Shown: one piece after another, positions 1 to 7,766 of the stretch | Numbering within the stretch: the first letter of the stretch is position 1 | Layout of the letters: every line of letters begins with the position of its first letter | Origin: Paracoccaceae bacterium | GTDB taxonomy: Bacteria; Pseudomonadota; Alphaproteobacteria; Rhodobacterales; Rhodobacteraceae | Assembly (NCBI GenBank): GCA_009920815.1 | Contig: RFZH01000030.1 | Span: 1 to 15,210, forward strand | Reading direction: 5' to 3' | DNA: 15,210 bases | Notes under the pieces: generated by a model | What the model was told of the DNA's origin: nothing | The model's database searches: none | What the model saw: the letters and a program-made list of their open reading frames with translations, nothing else | Made by a program: the position numbers and the translations under genes

Positions 1-2160
1 GTCATATTTCTGCAAGGTATCGTATAAGATATCTGAAGAAAACGAAGCTTGCCGACCAGATTTCCGATGTCCGGGCAGGTTTCGTTCGATCAGGCCAGCG
101 ATTGTTGCCACTGCGCGAAAGCTTTGTTTCATCACCGCATTTGTGCCTAACCAGTGGTCAAACCCATGATACAGCTGATTTTTGTCAAACAACTTCTCTG
201 GGGTGTCTATGGGTTCAAGACCCCAGACCAGTGTTGCGTAATCTGTGGCGACAAACCCAAGGGGCGCTTTGCCCAGTTCCTCTAATCGGTTTGTCAGTAA
301 TAGCCCCAGCGTTTGCTGGGCATTGCGTCCTGCAAATCCAAAAACGCATAGATGGTGTTTACCTTTATGATAAAAGGTTTCAACCAACAGACGGTCACGT
401 TGTGGAAGTTGTGATAAGCTGCGCTGCTGGTTTAGCCACTGTGTTGTATAGTCGGGCAAGGCATCAAATGCATTGGTTTGAAATCCTTCTAAAATCCGAT
501 CGCACAGCTGGGTTGATGTAGCGAATTTCGTACCCATAAAGGTTGCGATTTTGGGTTTTTTTTGCGTTGTGTGCGAGACCATAACCACCATTTCGCGCAG
601 GCTGTCGAACCGCACGATCTGACCGCCAATTAAAAAAGTATCGCCCGGTGATAATGTTGCGGCAAAGTTCTCTTCTATCTCGCCAAGGGGTTTGCCGCCA
701 CGATTTTTACCCAGCCGTACTTTGACGCGATCGCTGTCTTGTATGGTGCCTGCATTCATACGAATTCGCGAGGCGGCCCGAGGATCACGCAGTCGTAACC
801 AATTGTTTTCATCGCGCATCAATCGGTGCCATTGATCATAGCGCCGCAGGGCGTAACCCCCTGTGATGCAAAAATCTAAGCAATCTTCAAAGACAGCGCG
901 CGATATAGACCGATAGGCTCCCACGGATTTGATTTCATGATATAGTGCATCGGGATCAAACGGTGCCGCACAAGCGGTCAATGTAATGTGCTGACACAAC
1001 ACGTCCAACGGCCCACGTGGTGGTGGATCGCCATCTAAATCGTTTTCAAGCACCGCATTCAAAGCGGCGTGACATTCGATAATTTCAAAACGGTTTGCCG
1101 GTACAATCAACGCTTTTGATGGTGCATTATAACGATGATTTGCACGCCCGATCCGTTGTACCAAACGTTTCACGTTTTTCGGTGCGCCGATCTGGATAAC
1201 CAAATCGACATCGCCCCAATCTATTCCTAGATCCAAACTGCCTGTGCACACGACTGCGCGAAGGTGACCCGCAGTCATTGCTGCTTCGACCTTTAGGCGT
1301 TGTTCACGATCTAGCGACCCGTGATGGATGCCTATAGGCAAATTTTCTTCGTTGGCGAGCCAAAGATTATGGAAAAATATCTCGGCTTGGGCACGGGTAT
1401 TGTGGAAAATAAGCGTGGTTTTATGGGTTTTTATTTGTTCTAAAATATCAGGAATTGCATAGGCGGCGCCGGCTCCTGACCATGGTGGCGGTGTGTCACC
1501 CAAGAGCATCTTAATATCAGGTGCAGGTCCTGGATCTGCATATAAAATAGGGCAGGGCGCAGGATGTGGCGCCATCAGATCGGCAATGGCATCGGGATCA
1601 TCAACCGTTGCAGATAAACCAACCCGCCGCAGATCAGGACAAAAATGTTGCAAGCGTCCCAATGCCAAAAATAATTGATCACCCCGCTTTGTTTCCGCCA
1701 AGGCGTGCACTTCGTCGATAATGACACGTTTTAGGGTCGAAAAGAATTTCTGTGCCTCTGGATAGGAAATTAAGAGAGCCAGGCTTTCTGGTGTGGTTAA
1801 CAAAATATGTGGTGGATCCACACGCTGGCGGCGTTTTAGGTTTTGGGATGTATCACCCGTGCGATCTTCAACCCGAATGGGTAGAGCCATATCATCGATT
1901 GGTGTTGAAAGATTGCGTTTTATATCGTTGGCGAGCGCCTTTAGTGGCGACACATAAAGCGTATGTAGGCCGTAGTATTTTTCCAATGATAATTCATGAA
2001 GCGTTGGCAAGAAGCCCGCGAGTGTTTTACCAGCTCCTGTAGGTGCAATTAAAAGCTGAGACGTCCTATTTCTAGTCTCAAACAATTTAACCTGGTGTGG
2101 ATGCAGTATCCACTCCCTTAATTTTAACCATTGCTGTATTTCTTTTGACATGCCGGTCAT
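1..2160 (-). CDS. Ligase-associated DEXH-box DNA helicase (Lhr-Core type), C-terminus cut by window edge
   Basis: The minus strand is open without a stop from ATG 2160 to the window edge (720 codons). The protein is a superfamily 2 helicase of the family found beside ATP-dependent DNA ligases and the PdeM phosphoesterase in proteobacterial DNA repair clusters; members are ATP-driven 3'-5' helicases. Visible motifs: Walker A APTGAGKT (39-46), TTPES (122-126), Walker B DEVH (149-152), SAT (183-185), then the second RecA domain with the TGSLDLGIDWG block (306-316) and motif VI QRIGRANH (335-342). The winged-helix and barrel region follows. The family is usually about 800 residues, so roughly 80 are missing; the ligase and phosphoesterase, if present, lie outside. 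ATG 2160 is the first start after an in-frame stop, but has no clear Shine-Dalgarno; ATG 2151 is an alternative. It begins 16 bp after the secretin-like gene on the same strand, so it may depend on transcription from there. Family is clear; role is inferred from the family. Confidence 0.93.
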   Translation of the reverse strand, partial: MTGMSKEIQQWLKLREWILHPHQVKLFETRNRTSQLLIAPTGAGKTLAGFLPTLHELSLEKYYGLHTLYVSPLKALANDIKRNLSTPIDDMALPIRVEDRTGDTSQNLKRRQRVDPPHILLTTPESLALLISYPEAQKFFSTLKRVIIDEVHALAETKRGDQLFLALGRLQHFCPDLRRVGLSATVDDPDAIADLMAPHPAPCPILYADPGPAPDIKMLLGDTPPPWSGAGAAYAIPDILEQIKTHKTTLIFHNTRAQAEIFFHNLWLANEENLPIGIHHGSLDREQRLKVEAAMTAGHLRAVVCTGSLDLGIDWGDVDLVIQIGAPKNVKRLVQRIGRANHRYNAPSKALIVPANRFEIIECHAALNAVLENDLDGDPPPRGPLDVLCQHITLTACAAPFDPDALYHEIKSVGAYRSISRAVFEDCLDFCITGGYALRRYDQWHRLMRDENNWLRLRDPRAASRIRMNAGTIQDSDRVKVRLGKNRGGKPLGEIEENFAATLSPGDTFLIGGQIVRFDSLREMVVMVSHTTQKKPKIATFMGTKFATSTQLCDRILEGFQTNAFDALPDYTTQWLNQQRSLSQLPQRDRLLVETFYHKGKHHLCVFGFAGRNAQQTLGLLLTNRLEELGKAPLGFVATDYATLVWGLEPIDTPEKLFDKNQLYHGFDHWLGTNAVMKQSFRAVATIAGLIERNLPGHRKSGRQASFSSDILYDTLQKYD

Positions 2161-2176
2161 GTAACCGTGCCATTTA

Positions 2177-3325
2177 TTATTTTATAAATATGATCAAAAT
2201 TGGTAACCTAGTCTCCTTATGTTCTTGGTATTGATGATTTGAAAAAAATGGGTTCAATTTATTTTCCCAAGCCAATTTCATGTTTTTGTCCGAAAAAACG
2301 CCAGTCGGGTATACAATCACTGCTTCCGATTGTGATATTTCTATTTTCTGTGTTTGGAGATAGATTTGATACTCAAATAGGGTAGAATTCATGTTGTGGT
2401 TTGATGCTACTCCCACGTCATGATGTGCAAAGTCAAATGTCATTTCTAAGTAATTGCCATCAGTTTCAGGAATCTTTAGGCTGAAATCCATTCCGATTTT
2501 ACTGTCTTTTACACTTATAATATTATTAGAGAGTACAGGTGTTGAAATAGTTTCACCGATGAAAAACTTTTTTGAGTAAATATCTGATTTTAGTTCAAAC
2601 TGCTCTTGGTTGATCAATGTAAGCCCGAAACTGTCACGAAGTCTATCTTCATTGTCTAGTAGAAAATCTTCTCTGAAACCACCAAAACTTTTGATGAAAA
2701 TTTCTCTACTCGGGTTTTCTTTTTCGAGTCCATTTGAGCTATTTGGATACGCGGCTATCAGTTCTTCAAATTTTTTCCTTTGTTCTTGTTCTAACGCGAG
2801 CGTAAAAATGTTAATGTTCCAAGTCTTAGTTTCACCCATGTCTAATAGATTAATGACTCCATCAGGCGACATGGTATACATGATGTCCAAAATTTGCTCG
2901 TATTCGTGGGTCCTCTTAGTTAGCCCACTTATCGTTAACTTGCCCCCGGACGCACTTACGCTCAGCGACAGACTGGGAAATTTTTGGTCTAATATTTTTT
3001 GTGTTGCTTCGATATCAGGGATCACATTGATTTTGATGTTAATTGGATCCCTTGAGCTGGCGTAATCTATAGTTAGTGTGGTTACGCCATATTCCTTGCC
3101 CAACAGGTAGATAGCATTGTGTTCCAGATCTAACGCATCCGAAATTCTAGGGTTTGCGATTGAAATTTCTTTAATTTTTTCAATTGTTTTTAATAATATT
3201 GCTTGATCTTTTACTACATTAATTTCTTCAGTTTTATTTGAAATATTTATGAAACTTGCGCCTGACAGAAGTGATGGAATGACCAGAGAAAAACAAAAAA
3301 AAATTAATTTAAGGATTTTTATCAT
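2177..3325 (-). CDS. Orphan, divergent CpaC/RcpA-like secretin protein
   Basis: A 382-residue protein with an N-terminal signal peptide (basic start, hydrophobic residues about 5-22, likely cleavage after SGA), so exported to the periplasm or outer membrane. Residues about 34-103 resemble the pilus-secretin N-terminal domain of CpaC/RcpA, with the typical pattern VKDQAILLK, then IANPRISDALDL, then YLLGKEYGVTTLTI. Residues about 107-150 resemble the BON-like domain (SASGGKLTISGLT). Residues about 170-350 look like a worn secretin core: FFIGETISTPVL stands where secretins have FLAGGEIPIPV, followed by alternating beta-strand sequence. CpaC-type secretins are usually about 450-540 residues, so this one is short. 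No other Flp/Tad pilus gene (cpaA, B, E, F) is present. The gene is strikingly AT-rich (about 30-47% G+C in sampled lines, against roughly 45-60% nearby), suggesting acquisition. Assignment rests on motif resemblance only; function as a channel is unproven. Confidence 0.68.
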   Translation of the reverse strand: MIKILKLIFFCFSLVIPSLLSGASFINISNKTEEINVVKDQAILLKTIEKIKEISIANPRISDALDLEHNAIYLLGKEYGVTTLTIDYASSRDPINIKINVIPDIEATQKILDQKFPSLSLSVSASGGKLTISGLTKRTHEYEQILDIMYTMSPDGVINLLDMGETKTWNINIFTLALEQEQRKKFEELIAAYPNSSNGLEKENPSREIFIKSFGGFREDFLLDNEDRLRDSFGLTLINQEQFELKSDIYSKKFFIGETISTPVLSNNIISVKDSKIGMDFSLKIPETDGNYLEMTFDFAHHDVGVASNHNMNSTLFEYQIYLQTQKIEISQSEAVIVYPTGVFSDKNMKLAWENKLNPFFSNHQYQEHKETRLPILIIFIK

Positions 3326-3353
3326 CTTTACTTGCTCGCTTATTGTTTACCTG

Positions 3354-3359
3354 ATTATA
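3354..3359 (-). promoter_or_regulatory. Possible -10 element of the secretin-like gene
   Basis: Read on the minus strand this is a perfect TATAAT, ending 28 bp before the ATG at 3325. No good -35 hexamer lies 16-18 bp upstream. A perfect 12-bp palindrome, AAAACTAGTTTT, occupies 3362-3373 in the would-be spacer and could be an operator. In such AT-rich DNA a chance TATAAT is easy to find, so confidence is low. Confidence 0.35.
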
Positions 3360-3481
3360 TCAAAACTAGTTTTCGTGTGCGAGATAATTTATGTAACAAA
3401 AATTAAACTCGCATTTTTTTATTACATTTCTCATTTTGTAGGCGCTTTGCTGTATATGAATTGGATTGGGTTTAGATCATT

Positions 3482-3802
3482 TTGAAATTCTCCCTCAAAG
3501 AGGAAACAGCCGCAAGATTCTGTATTGACGATCCGTTTGATGCAACCGCAAATGTTCGTGGGTCTGCCGCCTATCTTAGTTGGCTGTTGCAGGAATTTAG
3601 CGGTGATCCTGTTTTGGCGCTTGCGGGATATAATGCTGGGGAAAACGCTGTGAAAACGGCCGGTGGTGTGCCCAATTACGCCGAGACGCGGGGCTATGTT
3701 CCAAAAGTGTTGGCCGCTTATTCTGTGGCACGTGGCCTATGTAAAACGCCGCCGGTCTTGGTGACCGACGGCTGTATCTTTCAACTTCCTGACGGAAATT
3801 AG
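3482..3802 (+). pseudogene. Remnant of a lytic transglycosylase (SLT domain), 5' end lost
   Basis: The frame reads as the C-terminal half of an SLT-type soluble lytic transglycosylase, which cleaves peptidoglycan in the periplasm. Conserved pieces are TAARF, then DPFDATANVRGSAAYLSWLL, then LALAGYNAGENAV, and GYVPKVLAAY. The N-terminal half of the domain, with the catalytic Glu (ES motif) and the GLMQLMP segment, is absent, as is any signal peptide. Only a TTG at 3482 could start it, and an in-frame TAG lies just upstream at 3473-3475, so no real start exists. Recognisable homology begins about 3500, where AT-rich DNA gives way to normal composition, so truncation seems tied to the arrival of the AT-rich patch. 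The stop overlaps the convergent scoB stop by 4 bp. The fragment would be catalytically dead. Confidence 0.8.
3748..3772 (-). terminator. Probable rho-independent terminator of scoAB
   Basis: On the minus strand, 26 bp after the scoB stop, two 10-base arms GCCGTCGGTC and GACCGGCGGC pair (nine Watson-Crick pairs and one G-T) around a 5-base loop, followed by GTTTTAC. It lies inside the end of the transglycosylase remnant. Arm quality and position are good; the T-tract is short. Confidence 0.6.
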
Positions 3803-4428
3803 TTGACGATTGTCGCTTCGGTTGCGGCCCGAAGTTCGTCTTCGCTGACACCGTCGGCGCATTCAATTATTTTCAAACCACCCTCAACGACATCTAAAAC
3901 ACCAAGGTTGGTGATGATGCGATGGACGACGGCCTGACCAGTCAAAGGCAGCGTGCACGCTTTAAGAACCTTGGACTCGCCGTGTTTGTTGGTGTGATCC
4001 ATCACCACAACAACGCGGCCAACGCCTGCGACCAGATCCATCGCACCGCCCATGCCTTTGACCAATTTACCGGGAATCATCCAATTGGCCAAATCGCCCG
4101 TTTCGGACACTTCCATCGCGCCCAAAATCGCCATCGCGATTTTGCCGCCACGGATCATGCCAAACGATGTCGCGCTATCGAAATACGCAGAATGCGGCAA
4201 TTCGGTAATCGTTTGTTTTCCTGCGTTGATTAAATCCGCGTCTTCGTCCCCCTCATAGGGGAATGGGCCCATCCCCAACATCCCATTTTCGGATTGCAGC
4301 GTTACGGTGATGCCTTCGGGAATATAGTTTGACACAAGCGTCGGAATACCGATGCCAAGGTTTACATACCACCCATCCTGAAGCTCTTGTGCGGCGCGTG
4401 CCGCCATTTGATTGCGATCCCAAGCCAT
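3799..4428 (-). CDS. scoB: 3-oxoacid CoA-transferase, subunit B
   Basis: A 209-residue beta subunit of the two-subunit class I CoA-transferase. With subunit A it moves CoA from succinyl-CoA (or a similar donor) to acetoacetate or another 3-oxoacid, in ketone-body and short-chain acid use in the cytosol. The family's catalytic signature SENG is present (46-49), Glu47 being the residue that forms the glutamyl-CoA thioester. The early GIGIPT segment and the glycine-rich GGAMDLVAGVGRVVVVMDH region also match. Length is normal. The ATG at 4428 sits 2 bp after the subunit A stop, and its Shine-Dalgarno GGAGG lies in the last codons of subunit A, pointing to translational coupling. The donor and acceptor cannot be read from sequence, so an AtoA-type or other 3-oxoacid specificity is possible. 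Confidence 0.93.
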   Translation of the reverse strand: MAWDRNQMAARAAQELQDGWYVNLGIGIPTLVSNYIPEGITVTLQSENGMLGMGPFPYEGDEDADLINAGKQTITELPHSAYFDSATSFGMIRGGKIAMAILGAMEVSETGDLANWMIPGKLVKGMGGAMDLVAGVGRVVVVMDHTNKHGESKVLKACTLPLTGQAVVHRIITNLGVLDVVEGGLKIIECADGVSEDELRAATEATIVN

Positions 4429-4430
4429 GT

Positions 4431-5135
4431 TTATGCCTCCGCGCGTTGACGAACAGTGCGCTGTTCGATGCGTTTTTCATGTTGTCCTTGGATAATGCGA
4501 TGCACATAAATCCCGGGCAGGTGGATATGATCGGGGTCGATGGATCCTGTCGGAACGATCTCTTCAACTTCGACCACACAGATCTTGCCACACATTGCGG
4601 CAGGTGGGTTAAAGTTACGCGCTGTTTTGCGGAACACAAGGTTGCCGGTTTCATCCGCTTTCCACGCTTTTACGATCGAAAGGTCTGCGAAAATGCTTTG
4701 TTCCAAGATATAGGTTTCGCCGTTGAACTCTTTGTGCTCTTTGCCTTCGGCGATGACGGTGCCGACACCTGTTTTGGTGTAGAACCCAGGAATGCCGCAG
4801 CCCGCTGCGCGCATACGTTCGGCCAAGGTGCCTTGTGGGTTGAATTCCAGCTCAAGTTCGCCAGATAGATACTGACGCATGAATTCGGCGTTTTCGCCAA
4901 CATAGGACGAAATCATTTTTTTGACCTGTTTGGTCTGCAACAGGATGCCGATGCCAAAATCGTCGACGCCCGCGTTGTTTGAGGCGAACGTCAAATCTTT
5001 GGTACCAGCGTCCTTGATTGCATTTAACAGAAGTTCAGGGATACCACACAGGCCAAAGCCGCCAGACGCGATCAGCATGCCGTCAAACAGCACCCCGTCC
5101 AAGGCCTCTGCGGCAGATGAATATATTTTCTTCAT
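4431..5135 (-). CDS. scoA: 3-oxoacid CoA-transferase, subunit A
   Basis: A 234-residue alpha subunit, partner of the gene just downstream. The CoA-transferase signature GGFGLCGIPE is at residues 25-34, followed by the SNNAG segment near 52-56 and the MCGKICVVEVEEIVP and HLPGIYVHRI blocks expected near the C-terminus. Length fits the family. The ATG at 5135 is supported by a strong Shine-Dalgarno, GAGGAGAG, a few bases upstream. The preceding 229 bp carry no gene, so the scoAB promoter should lie there. Together the pair supplies acetoacetyl-CoA (or a homologue) for thiolysis; no thiolase or ketone dehydrogenase is adjacent. Confidence 0.93.
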   Translation of the reverse strand: MKKIYSSAAEALDGVLFDGMLIASGGFGLCGIPELLLNAIKDAGTKDLTFASNNAGVDDFGIGILLQTKQVKKMISSYVGENAEFMRQYLSGELELEFNPQGTLAERMRAAGCGIPGFYTKTGVGTVIAEGKEHKEFNGETYILEQSIFADLSIVKAWKADETGNLVFRKTARNFNPPAAMCGKICVVEVEEIVPTGSIDPDHIHLPGIYVHRIIQGQHEKRIEQRTVRQRAEA

Positions 5136-5205
5136 AAGACTCTCCTCAGTCAGAATTGGTTACGGTTTGCCCGATGGCAGCTGAACCGTCAATTCCTGAT
5201 CTTTG

Positions 5206-5251
5206 ATACGTAGGACTTATACGTATTTCTGCGTAGACGATCGATCGCAGA
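5206..5251. promoter_or_regulatory. Cluster of short palindromes in the scoAB leader
   Basis: Between the topA terminator and scoA are ATACGTA (5206-5212), the palindrome ATACGTAT (5219-5226), the palindrome CGATCGATCG (5238-5247), and inverted arms TCTGCG (5228-5233) and CGCAGA (5246-5251). Such packing suits a regulator-binding region in front of an acid-catabolism operon, but no known operator is recognised and no convincing -35/-10 pair was found. Confidence 0.3.
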
Positions 5252-5297
5252 TGAACCTCTAAGATGAATATAAATGCTTCAACGTCGCCCCGATGCA

Positions 5298-5334
5298 CGA
5301 CAAACGCGCGTGCCACCGGCACGCGCGTTTGTCG
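5298..5334 (-). terminator. Strong hairpin, probable terminator of topA
   Basis: A perfect 17-bp stem with a 3-base loop: left arm 5298-5314, loop 5315-5317, right arm 5318-5334. It begins 30 bp past the topA stop on the minus strand. The arms end in GTTTGTCG rather than a pure T-run, so it may end transcription by stem strength or act in both directions. It also shields scoAB from topA read-through. Confidence 0.7.
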
Positions 5335-5364
5335 GATTGCGTAGCAATTCGAAAATAGGGTTCT

Positions 5365-7672
5365 TTAGACTTTTTTTCGTGTCGTTTTTTTCTTGCCGCC
5401 TTTGTTGGACTTTTCGGCAATCAGTGCGACGGCCTGTTCCATTGTCACATCGGCGGGCTCAACGCCTTTTGGCAAGGTGGCGTTGATTTTGCCAAACTTG
5501 ATATATGGCCCATAACGGCCATCCATGACATTTACCGCGCCGCCTTCGGTCGGATGTTCGCCAAGCTCTTTCAACGGCTTGGCCACCGCTCCGGTCCGGG
5601 CACCGCCACGTGCGGCTTTCTTGGCCAATTCTTCCATCGCGCGGTTCATACCGATTGTGAAGACTTCGTCCACCTCTTTGATGTTTGCATAGACCGAGCC
5701 ATGTTTGATAAATGGACCAAAACGGCCAAGGCCGGCCTCGACCATCACGCCATCTTCGGGGTGTGGCCCGATCTCGCGTGGCAAATTTAACAGCATCAAG
5801 GCACGTTCCAGATCCATTTCGGCAGCAGACCACCCCTTGGGCAGGCTTGCGCGGGGCGGTTTTTTATTTTCCGGTGTCGCTTCGCCCCGCTGGACATAGG
5901 GGCCAAAGCGTCCTGATTTAAGGCTGATTTCGTCGCCTTGATCTTCGCCCAATATACGGTCGCTGCTTTCGTCAATGTCACCTGAAATTGGACGGGTAAA
6001 GTTGCATTCTGGATAATTTCCGCATCCGACAAAGCCGCCGGTACGCGACGATTTTAGATGCAGCTGGCCCTGTCCACATTTTGGACAAATGCGCGGATCC
6101 GATCCGTCTTCACGCGGCGGGTACAGCTGCGGGGCCAGGGCATCGTCCAAAACATCCAAAACTTCAGTGATCCGCAGTTCAGACGTTTCAGAAATAGCTG
6201 CCGAAAAATCGCGCCAAAAGCGGCCCAGTAACTCTTTATAATCTGCTGCGCCTGCGCTGACATTGTCCAGTTGATCTTCAAGATCGGCGGTAAAATCATA
6301 TTCTACGTAGCGGCGGAAAAAATTCAGCAAAAAGATCGTTACGACACGCCCTTTGTCTTCGGGGAATAGGCGGTTGCTTTCTTTGCGCACGTATTCGCGT
6401 TCTTGGATCGTGGTCACAATCGAAGCATATGTCGATGGACGCCCAATCCCCAGCTCTTCCATCTTTTTCACCAGCGTCGCTTCGGTATAGCGGGGCGGGG
6501 GCTGTGTGAAATGCTGTTCAGGTGTGATCGAGCGTTTCGTCATTTTGTCGGCCGGCGCGATATGCGGAAGGCGCTTATCATCGTCGTCCAAAACGTTATC
6601 GTCGCGGCCTTCTTCGTACACTTTTAGAAAACCGTCAAACAAAACCACTTGGCCACTTGCACGCAGACCCACCTGTCCGTCAGGGCTTTCGATTTCTACG
6701 GTTGTGCGTTCCAAGCGGGCGCTTTCCATTTGGCATGCGATCGTGCGTTTCCAGATCAAATCATACAAGCGACGCTGATCTGCATCGGTTAATTTCAACG
6801 CAGTCGCATCTTTATCCATGTCAGTAGGGCGGATACATTCATGGGCTTCTTGCGCATTTTTAGCTTTGTTTTTGTAAATGCGTGGGCTTGTGGGCACATA
6901 GTCGGCGCCATAACGTGATTTGATTGTGTCGCGTGCGGCAGAAACGGCTTCGGGTGCGATATCGATACCATCGGTACGCATGTAAGTGATGTGGCCTGCC
7001 TCATATAGCCGTTGCGCGGCGTTCATCGTTTGGCGCGCGCCCATGCCAAATTTCCGGCTTGCCTCTTGTTGTAGGGTCGATGTCATAAACGGTGCGGACG
7101 GGTTGCGTGATGCAGGTTTTGCTTCAACCGAGGTGACTGACAGATCGCGGCTGGTGATGGCTTGGACTGCCATTTCCGCCTGTGTGGCGTTTGTCAGATC
7201 GTGCTTTTCAAGCTTTTTCCCCGCCAATGAGACAAGGCGTGCCTCGAATTCTTGGCCACGCGGCGTGGCGAGCAAGGCCCGCACGCTCCAATATTCTTTG
7301 GCTCGGAATGCTTCGATTTCCATTTCGCGTTCGACGATCAAGCGCAGGCACACTGATTGTACCCGCCCTGCAGAACGGGCTCCGGGCAATTTGCGCCACA
7401 AAACCGGGGACAGGTTAAAACCCACAAGGTAATCCAATGCGCGTCTGGCCAGATACGCATGCACCAATGGGGCATCCACAGCACGTGGATTTTTCATCGC
7501 TTCGGTTGCCAATTTCCCATGTCATTTCAAAGTCGTTGTCGGGATCAACTGACCCGTCTTTTGGTGGCAAATCGCGAACGTGGCCGTAAGATGCAAGAAC
7601 CGTGTAATCAGACCCCAGATATTTATTTATTGTTTTTGCTTTTGCGGGGGATTCAACAACGACGACTGGCAT
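5365..7672 (-). pseudogene. topA: DNA topoisomerase I, broken by an out-of-frame internal deletion
   Basis: Type IA topoisomerase, which relaxes negative supercoils. Codons 1-54 from ATG 7672 (Shine-Dalgarno AAAGGAA) are a normal N-terminus: VVVVESPAKAKTINKYLG, then GHVRDLPPKDG and DFEMTWEI. At about 7511 this frame jumps into a second frame that carries the rest of TopA (7512-5365): ALDYLVGFNLSPVLWRKL, SAGRVQSVCLRL, the catalytic tyrosine in ITYMRTD (Tyr177 of that fragment), GIGRPSTYASI, a zinc ribbon (Cys476, 479, 497, 503), and three C-terminal GRFGPY/GRYGPY repeats. By comparison with the family, about 65 residues are missing at the join, including the TOPRIM DxDxE motif (DPDREGE in relatives) that binds magnesium. 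The first frame runs on as junk to 85 residues. Neither piece could relax DNA. topA is normally essential, so either another copy exists or the deletion is a sequence or assembly fault. Confidence 0.9.
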
Positions 7673-7736
7673 ACAATTTCCTTTCGACTCTTTCCGAGCG
7701 GTATGGCGGCGGAAAATGCCGAGGAAGGCATAGGTT

Positions 7737-7742
7737 TGTCAA
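7737..7742 (-). promoter_or_regulatory. Possible -35 box of topA
   Basis: The minus strand reads a perfect TTGACA here, 64 bp before the topA ATG. The expected -10 position reads roughly CATTTT, a poor match, so the promoter call is weak. Short arms ATGCC and GGCAT flank the spacer region. Confidence 0.3.
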
Positions 7743-7766
7743 TGCTATAAACGAGCGAAATAAAAC

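Noticed and set aside
102..521. Plus-strand open frame of 139 codons at the left edge
   Set aside because: It is antisense to the helicase, whose frame is continuous and full of family motifs.
2610..3065. Plus-strand open frame of 151 codons
   Set aside because: It lies wholly opposite the secretin-like gene, is Ser/Leu-rich as antisense frames tend to be, and has no supporting signal.
3249..3485. Plus-strand open frame of 78 codons with hydrophobic stretches
   Set aside because: It is largely antisense to the secretin signal peptide and its AT-rich leader; it has no Shine-Dalgarno and no recognisable family.
2177..3802. Insertion sequence or transposon at the AT-rich patch
   Set aside because: No transposase, terminal inverted repeats or target duplication could be seen; only composition and the gene truncation suggest transfer.
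5365..7672. Programmed ribosomal frameshift in topA
   Set aside because: A shift alone would not restore the missing TOPRIM segment, and no slippery sequence with a downstream structure is evident at the join.
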